Assembly (NCBI GenBank): GCA_037134895.1
Contig: JBAXLI010000010.1
Span: 26,955-90,954 of the forward strand
Length of the DNA stretch: 64,000 bases
Source: CAIRDP01 sp037134895
Lineage (GTDB): Bacteria > Bacteroidota > Bacteroidia > Bacteroidales > FEN-979
Reading direction: 5' to 3'
A program made the translations under genes and the position numbers. Under the pieces are notes generated by a model. The model saw nothing but the letters and a program-made list of their open reading frames with translations. It had not been told where the DNA came from and made no database searches. Shown piece by piece: positions 59,851 to 64,000 of this stretch; the stretch's first letter is position 1; every line of letters begins with the position of its first letter.

Positions 59851-60657
59851 ATGCAGGAACCCTTTGTAAAAACTGAGATCCGCAAGGATGAAAACGTAGT
59901 ATACAAACGTACCGATTTCCTTGTCGACAGGCCCTTAAGCTATTGCCCGGGCTGCGGACATGGTGTTGTCCACCGCATGCTGATGGAAACCCTTGAAGAA
60001 ATGGACATCCAGGAAAAGACCATTGGTGTTTCCCCTGTAGGTTGTTCAGTGCTTGCATATGATTTCATGAATATCGACATGCTTGGTGCAGCTCACGGCC
60101 GAGCCCCGGCGCTTGCAACAGCTATCAAACGCCTCTGGCCCGAAAAATTCGTTTTCACATACCAGGGTGATGGCGACCTTGCAGCTATCGGCACTGCTGA
60201 AACCATCCACGCCTGCAACCGCGGTGAAAATTTCCTCATCATCTTCATCAATAATGGTATTTACGGGATGACCGGCGGACAGATGGCGCCTACTACACTT
60301 CCAGGTATGAGGTCGTCGACCTCTCCATACGGGCGCGATGTTGCAACCATGGGATACCCCCTGAAAATCACCGAGCTGATCGCGAACCTTCCCGGAGTGT
60401 ATTATGTAACCAGGCAGGCAGTGCATACTCCCAACCATGTTCGCAGGACGAAAAAAGCCATCCGCAAAGCACTTGAACAACAGAAAGAAAACAAAGGCAT
60501 CGCTTTCGTCGAAGTGGTTTCAAACTGCAATTCAGGCTGGAAAATGACCCCGGTTCAGTCAAATAAGTGGATGGAAGAAAACATGTTCCCGTTCTATCCG
60601 CTTGGAGATATCAAGATCGATGGCAAACTTATTCAAAAAAGCGAAATAGCGAAATAG
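59851..60657 (+). CDS. 2-oxoacid:ferredoxin oxidoreductase, beta subunit (thiamine diphosphate)
   Basis: The 268-residue subunit binds thiamine diphosphate: CPGCGHGVVHRML near residue 32, YQGDGDLAAIG near 104 and FINNGIYGMTGGQM near 130 (GDG...NN motif). ATG at 59851 is chosen because a GGAGG ribosome-binding site lies just before it; the frame also runs to a TTG inside the alpha gene. Its last codons and TAG stop (AK-stop) consist of GCGAAATA units of the array that follows. Confidence 0.92.
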   Translation: MQEPFVKTEIRKDENVVYKRTDFLVDRPLSYCPGCGHGVVHRMLMETLEEMDIQEKTIGVSPVGCSVLAYDFMNIDMLGAAHGRAPALATAIKRLWPEKFVFTYQGDGDLAAIGTAETIHACNRGENFLIIFINNGIYGMTGGQMAPTTLPGMRSSTSPYGRDVATMGYPLKITELIANLPGVYYVTRQAVHTPNHVRRTKKAIRKALEQQKENKGIAFVEVVSNCNSGWKMTPVQSNKWMEENMFPFYPLGDIKIDGKLIQKSEIAK

Positions 60658-60712
60658 CGAAAAGCGAAATTCAAAATTCAAAATTCGATTATTCGATTAT
60701 TCGATTATTCAA
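60648..60712. repeat. Array of GCGAAATA octamers then TTCAAAA and GATTATTC units
   Basis: Units of GCGAAATA, then TTCAAAATTCAAAA, then three GATTATTC units. The array runs from inside the beta-subunit 3' end to 7 nt before the gamma gene, so it separates genes of one operon. Confidence 0.82.
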
Positions 60713-60718
60713 ACTACT

Positions 60719-61273
60719 ATGACAGAAGAAATTATTATAGCCGGTTTTGGCGGACAGGGAGTCCTCTCCATGGGTAAGATCCTCGCGTATTCGGGGGTGA
60801 TGCAAAACAAAGAAGTCAGCTGGATGCCTTCTTATGGCCCTGAAATGCGAGGCGGAACTGCCAATGTCACGGTCATTATCAGTGATGAACGCATCAGTTC
60901 CCCTATCCTCAACTCTTTTGATACTGCGATCATCCTCAACCAGCAGTCCCTCGATAAGTTCGAGAAAACTGTAAAGCCAGGCGGTTTACTGATCTATGAT
61001 CCAAATGGACTCACCAGGCTTCCCATGCGAAAGGATATCAACATTTATTCGATAGCAGCTGCCGACGAAGCCAGTAAACAGGGCCTTTCCAAGATATTCA
61101 ACATGGTTGTCCTTGGAGGATTCCTCAAACTGAAACCCCTGGTTCAGGCCGAATATATTCATAAAGGGCTCGAAAAATCACTCCCGGCGCGCCACCATAA
61201 GCTGATCCCCGAAAACGAAAAAGCGATCGAAATAGGGAAAGGACTACTTCAGGCAGTTCAGGTGCTCAGCTAA
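60719..61273 (+). CDS. 2-oxoacid:ferredoxin oxidoreductase, gamma subunit
   Basis: The 184-residue protein has IIIAGFGGQGVLSMGKIL near the N-terminus, MPSYGPEMRGGTANVTV near residue 38 and a final helix region, as in POR/KOR gamma subunits (domain III). It completes the delta-alpha-beta-gamma set. Confidence 0.9.
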   Translation: MTEEIIIAGFGGQGVLSMGKILAYSGVMQNKEVSWMPSYGPEMRGGTANVTVIISDERISSPILNSFDTAIILNQQSLDKFEKTVKPGGLLIYDPNGLTRLPMRKDINIYSIAAADEASKQGLSKIFNMVVLGGFLKLKPLVQAEYIHKGLEKSLPARHHKLIPENEKAIEIGKGLLQAVQVLS

Positions 61274-61388
61274 TTACGAGTTACGATTTACGAATTACGA
61301 ATTAATAAACTTCATCAGCATTCGTCACTCGTCACTCATCGCTCGTCATTCGTCATTCGTCACTCGTCATTCGTCATTCGTCACTCCC
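61274..61388. repeat. Composite heptamer array: TTACGAG/TTTACGA then TCGTCAT/TCGTCAC units
   Basis: TTACGAG and TTTACGA units (61275-61300), a short spacer, then about nine TCGTCAC/TCGTCAT/TCATCGC units (61320-61386). It ends next to the TTG start of the following gene. Confidence 0.88.
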
Positions 61389-61394
61389 TTAGCC

Positions 61395-62165
61395 TTGGTT
61401 CCTATCCCGAAAAAAGAGCTCAAAAGCTTCCTCGATGCCAAGTATCTTCAGTACAACACCATAAGTTTCATTGAATCTGATCCCATCTCGATTCCCCATT
61501 TGTTTTCCTTTAAAGAAGATAAGGAAATTTCAGGTTTTCTGACGGCCACGATTTCCTGGGGTTTCCGTAAAACCATACTCAGCAATGCCAGGCAGCTGGT
61601 CGAGATGATGGATATGGCTCCTGCCTCGTTTATCAGAAACTTCGAGAACTCCGATCTGAAGCCATTCAGAAAATTCATCCATCGAACATTTAACGGGGAA
61701 GACTGTGTCTTTTTCCTCCGTTCACTTCAGAATATCTATTTGAATTACGGCGGATTGGAGGGTTGCTTTGTATCAGGCGAGGAAAGCTGCGTCTGGTCGC
61801 GCATCAGCGCCTTCCGCCGGATATTCCTGGAACTCCCTCATCCGCAGAGACATGAAAAGCATGTAGCTAATCCTTTAAAAGGAGCATCGTGTAAAAGAAT
61901 TCATATGTTCCTCAGGTGGATGGTAAGAGATGACCAACAGGGCGTTGACTTTGGAATATGGAACACCTTTTCTCCTTCAGAACTGATATGCCCCCTCGAT
62001 GTTCATACGGGTAACGTAGCCAGGAAACTTGGCCTGGTGAGCCGGAAAACAAATGACAGGGCTGCAGCAGAAGAGCTCACTGCGTCACTCAGAAAATTTG
62101 ACCCGGCTGATCCTGTGAAATACGATTTTGCCCTCTTCGGGCTGGGTGTCTTTGAGCATTTCTGA
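61395..62165 (+). CDS. TIGR02757/DUF2400 family protein
   Basis: The 256-residue protein has FLTATISWGFRKTILSNA near residue 48, LEGCF and CKRIHMFLRWMVR near 170, and CPLDVHTGNVARKLGLVSR near 200, as in the TIGR02757 family found in Bacteroidota and other lineages. These proteins have helix-hairpin-helix (DNA glycosylase-like) features; the role is unknown. The start is TTG directly after the array, since no in-frame ATG lies near; the original 5' end may have been modified. Confidence 0.8.
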   Translation: MVPIPKKELKSFLDAKYLQYNTISFIESDPISIPHLFSFKEDKEISGFLTATISWGFRKTILSNARQLVEMMDMAPASFIRNFENSDLKPFRKFIHRTFNGEDCVFFLRSLQNIYLNYGGLEGCFVSGEESCVWSRISAFRRIFLELPHPQRHEKHVANPLKGASCKRIHMFLRWMVRDDQQGVDFGIWNTFSPSELICPLDVHTGNVARKLGLVSRKTNDRAAAEELTASLRKFDPADPVKYDFALFGLGVFEHF

Positions 62166-62306
62166 AACTTCCCTTTGAACTTCGGCGACAATTCCGACCG
62201 GTGAAAGAAAACCTCATCAATTTCGGGCTTGCAGACTGCATTTTTGTATCCTGTAATGAAAATCCAGGATCCAAATTAAAATCCAGGAACTGCATTATAC
62301 AAATTT

Positions 62307-62331
62307 TCCTATAGTTTTTATAGGAGTTTTT
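62307..62331 (+). terminator. Rho-independent terminator after the TIGR02757 gene
   Basis: TCCTATA (62307-62313) pairs with TATAGGA (62319-62325), followed by GTTTTT. It lies 142 nt after the stop. Confidence 0.7.
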
Positions 62332-62347
62332 AATGGTTGCTGACAGA

Positions 62348-62402
62348 AGGACATTATCGGTAAGACGTCCACCGGGCGCCCGGTAATGTCCTCTATTTTT
62401 TC
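62348..62402 (+). terminator. Second hairpin terminator between convergent genes
   Basis: AGGACATTA (62348-62356) pairs with TAATGTCCT (62384-62392), with CCGGGCGCCCGG forming an inner stem, followed by a T-rich run that is the 3' end of the peroxiredoxin gene. Confidence 0.6.
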
Positions 62403-62947
62403 AGAATCTCCAGTGCTTCGGAAATATGCTTTTCAAAACTGAACTGCGATGAGAATATTTTGCGGATGGTGCCGTCGGTATCGATAACGAAAGTGGCTCT
62501 TCCCGGAATAACCCCAAGAGTTTTTCCAACATTATAGAGGTTCGCCACTTTCCGGTCCTTATCTGAAAGCAGAATAAAGGGGAGTTTATGATTTGAAGCG
62601 AAGGATTGGTGAGAAGCCACATCATCGGCACTGATACCGATGACTTCCGCCCCGGCATCCCTGAACACTTCATAATTATCCCTGAAACTGCAGGCCTCCT
62701 TGGTACAGCCGTAAGATTCATCTTTGGGGTAAAAGAAAAGAACGATCTTCTTTTTACCGATAAACTGTGAAAGGCTTATCATTGAGCCGTCCTGGGAAGG
62801 GAGGGTGAAATCAGGGGCTTTGGCACCTTCTTTAATACTTTGTTTTTCCATGTGGATTATATTTGAAAAAAGTAAAATCGCGATCAGAGCGACGACGCTG
62901 ACTATCGTGATGACGTAGTGCTTACGTATACTGTGTAAGATTTTCAT
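62393..62947 (-). CDS. Peroxiredoxin Q/BCP type with N-terminal membrane anchor
   Basis: The 184-residue protein has a hydrophobic N-terminal segment (about residues 10-30, VITIVSVVALIAILLFSNII) then a BCP-type AhpC/TSA domain with peroxidatic and resolving Cys in GCTKEACSFRD near residue 80. It reduces peroxides. A Met at residue 32 begins a normal-length cytoplasmic BCP, but the upstream part is a plausible anchor. The -7 box at 62952-62959 lies only 5 nt before the ATG. Confidence 0.83.
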   Translation of the reverse strand: MKILHSIRKHYVITIVSVVALIAILLFSNIIHMEKQSIKEGAKAPDFTLPSQDGSMISLSQFIGKKKIVLFFYPKDESYGCTKEACSFRDNYEVFRDAGAEVIGISADDVASHQSFASNHKLPFILLSDKDRKVANLYNVGKTLGVIPGRATFVIDTDGTIRKIFSSQFSFEKHISEALEILKK

Positions 62948-62951
62948 GCAG

Positions 62952-62959
62952 CAAAAGTA
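62952..62959 (-). promoter_or_regulatory. Possible -7 promoter element for the peroxiredoxin gene
   Basis: TACTTTTG on the minus strand, 4 nt before the ATG at 62947. If real, the transcript would be nearly leaderless or translation would start at Met32. Confidence 0.4.
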
Positions 62960-62999
62960 AACATTAATTTAGAATTAATATAAATAAAAATATTTTCCC

Positions 63000-63007
63000 T
63001 ACCTTTG
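63000..63007 (+). promoter_or_regulatory. -7 promoter element for the glutathione peroxidase gene
   Basis: TACCTTTG, 27 nt before the ATG at 63035. Confidence 0.55.
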
Positions 63008-63034
63008 CTGCACAAATAGTCTAAATTTAAAGTT

Positions 63035-63583
63035 ATGAAATCAGTACATTTGATATTAGCAATCTTAGTTATGACAAATATAGCCAATGCCCAGAACCCT
63101 AAATCATTTTATGATTTTAAAGTCACCACTCTTGAAGGACAGCCTTTTGATCTTTCGACATTGAAGGGAAAAAAGGTGTTAGTGGTAAACACCGCTTCAA
63201 AATGCGGACATACTCCGCAGTATGCTCAGCTGGAAGAACTTTATAAAAAGTACGCCGACAGGAATTTTGTAATTATAGGTTTCCCTGCCAACAATTTTCT
63301 TTCCCAGGAACCGGGAACAAATCCGGAGATCAGGGAATTCTGCACGACTAAGTATGGTGTAACTTTTCCGATGATGGCCAAGATCTCGGTGAAAGGAAAA
63401 GACATAGATCCTCTTTACAGCTGGCTTACCAGTAAAGAGGAAAATGGAGTCATGGATGCTCCGGTGAAATGGAACTTTCAGAAGTTCATGATCGATGAGA
63501 ACGGGAAGCTGGTCGGAATGGTACCTCCGGGTGATCTCCCGACAACAGAAAAAATCATTAACTGGATAGAAAATAAACAATGA
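63035..63583 (+). CDS. Glutathione peroxidase family protein (exported)
   Basis: The 182-residue protein has a signal peptide (MKSVHLILAILVMTNIANAQ) and a peroxidase domain with active-site Cys in NTASKCGHTPQY near residue 55, the GFPANNF motif near 90 and KWNFQKFMID near 145. Cys replaces selenocysteine. It likely uses thioredoxin to reduce peroxides. Its stop overlaps the rubredoxin start by 4 nt (ATGA). Confidence 0.9.
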   Translation: MKSVHLILAILVMTNIANAQNPKSFYDFKVTTLEGQPFDLSTLKGKKVLVVNTASKCGHTPQYAQLEELYKKYADRNFVIIGFPANNFLSQEPGTNPEIREFCTTKYGVTFPMMAKISVKGKDIDPLYSWLTSKEENGVMDAPVKWNFQKFMIDENGKLVGMVPPGDLPTTEKIINWIENKQ

Positions 63584-63741
63584 AAAAGTACAAATGCACT
63601 GTTTGCGGCCATGTGTATGACCCGGCCGAAGGGGATCCTGATTCAGGTATTGCCCCCGGCACCTTGTTTGAAAATATACCCGACAACTGGGTTTGCCCAA
63701 TATGCGGGGTAGGAAAGGTGGATTATATTGAGATGGACTGA
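63580..63741 (+). CDS. Rubredoxin
   Basis: The 53-residue protein has the rubredoxin signature: CTVCG (Cys6, Cys9) and CPICG (Cys39, Cys42), with the typical NIPDNWVCP and YDPAEGDPDSGIAPGT core. It binds one iron and transfers electrons, often to peroxide- or superoxide-reducing enzymes; coupling with the peroxidase just upstream through a 4-nt overlap suggests such a role. Confidence 0.95.
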   Translation: MKKYKCTVCGHVYDPAEGDPDSGIAPGTLFENIPDNWVCPICGVGKVDYIEMD

Positions 63742-63952
63742 TAGAGTAACAGGGTAACATGGTTACAGGGTAACATGGGTACTTGTCACCTCGTTACCTT
63801 GTTACTTTGTTACTTTGTTACTTTGTTACCTTGTCACCTTGTCACCTTGTCACCTTGTTACTTTGTTACCTTGTCACCTTGTCACCTTGTTACCTTGTCA
63901 CCTTGTTACCTTGTTACCTTGTTACTTTGTTACTTTGTTACTTTATTTGTTA
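63742..63952. repeat. Octamer array with inverted arms: GTAACAKG then about twenty CTTGTTAC/CTTGTCAC units
   Basis: The left arm (63745-63775) has GTAACAGG/GTAACATG units. The right arm (about 63780-63950) has about twenty in-phase 8-nt units CTTGTTAC, TTTGTTAC and CTTGTCAC. The final bases to 64000 show nothing recognisable. Confidence 0.9.
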
Positions 63953-64000
63953 CTAATCAGTGGGTAAAAAATAACGTTATTAACAGTTTTCTGCCGTAAT

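Noticed and set aside
63775..63999. Hydrophobic 74-residue frame over the CTTGTTAC array
   Set aside because: It has no recognisable start region or domain and is wholly made of repeat units.

Overview
The window is chromosomal DNA from an uncultured, strictly anaerobic member of the Bacteroidota, probably near the Bacteroidales/Marinilabiliales. The evidence is: Bacteroidota -7 promoter boxes (TAnnTTTG) in front of many genes; two secreted peptidases with type IX secretion (T9SS) C-terminal sorting domains together with the T9SS regulator PorX; an LpxC-FabZ fusion; a FeoA-FeoB fusion; and oxygen-sensitive enzymes (a glycyl radical decarboxylase, a 2-oxoacid:ferredoxin oxidoreductase, a rubredoxin). 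No rRNA, tRNA, CRISPR array, prophage or complete insertion sequence was seen. No gene-free gap exceeds 300 bases.

Layout. 1-9.2 kb: the 3' part of a zinc peptidase, hutI, a tandem pair of C10 cysteine peptidases with CUB-like and T9SS domains, an orphan transposase-type zinc-ribbon gene, two thioredoxins and a WbqC-like protein. 9.2-13.1 kb: a 168-nt structured element, feoAB, a small Cys-rich FeoB partner and an NlpC/P60 hydrolase. 13.2-22.5 kb: an outer-membrane barrel, tex, a LutA-like protein, a second barrel, a lipoprotein, and ald-aroB-aroA. 22.6-29.2 kb: an M16 peptidase, tsaE, porX and an HD hydrolase. 29.2-35 kb: the lipid A block lpxD-lpxC/fabZ-lpxA, an ABC ATPase, efp and a second LpxD-like acyltransferase. 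35-42.5 kb: a surface polysaccharide block (ligase/polymerase, two Wzz-like proteins, flippase, glycosyltransferase) and purD. 42.6-51.6 kb: a membrane protein, rnhB, a large envelope protein, a LysM glucosaminidase, a MurD-type ligase with a MurL-type epimerase, and a YqgE protein. 51.7-61.3 kb: hpdBCA (4-hydroxyphenylacetate decarboxylase, product p-cresol), an aminotransferase, an envelope protein and a four-subunit 2-oxoacid:ferredoxin oxidoreductase; together these could take tyrosine to p-cresol. 61.4-64 kb: a TIGR02757 protein, a peroxiredoxin, a glutathione peroxidase and a rubredoxin.

The most unusual feature is a system of short tandem arrays with a strict 7-nt (sometimes 8-nt) period. 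About twenty arrays fill most of the larger intergenic gaps. They are built from roughly ten unrelated 'words' (GGATGCR, CCCYAAT, TTGGTKR, GAATATC, TTTACGA, TCGTCAT, CTTGTTAC and others). Many are followed by an array of the reverse-complement word, so they could fold into long hairpins. Many start exactly at the stop codon of a gene, often supplying it. One family, GGATGCR, which has no stop codon in any frame on either strand, is inserted in frame inside aroA and the murL-like gene and encodes the N-terminus of the glucosaminidase. The units resemble, as recalled, the heptameric STRR repeats of filamentous cyanobacteria; I know of no description in Bacteroidota.
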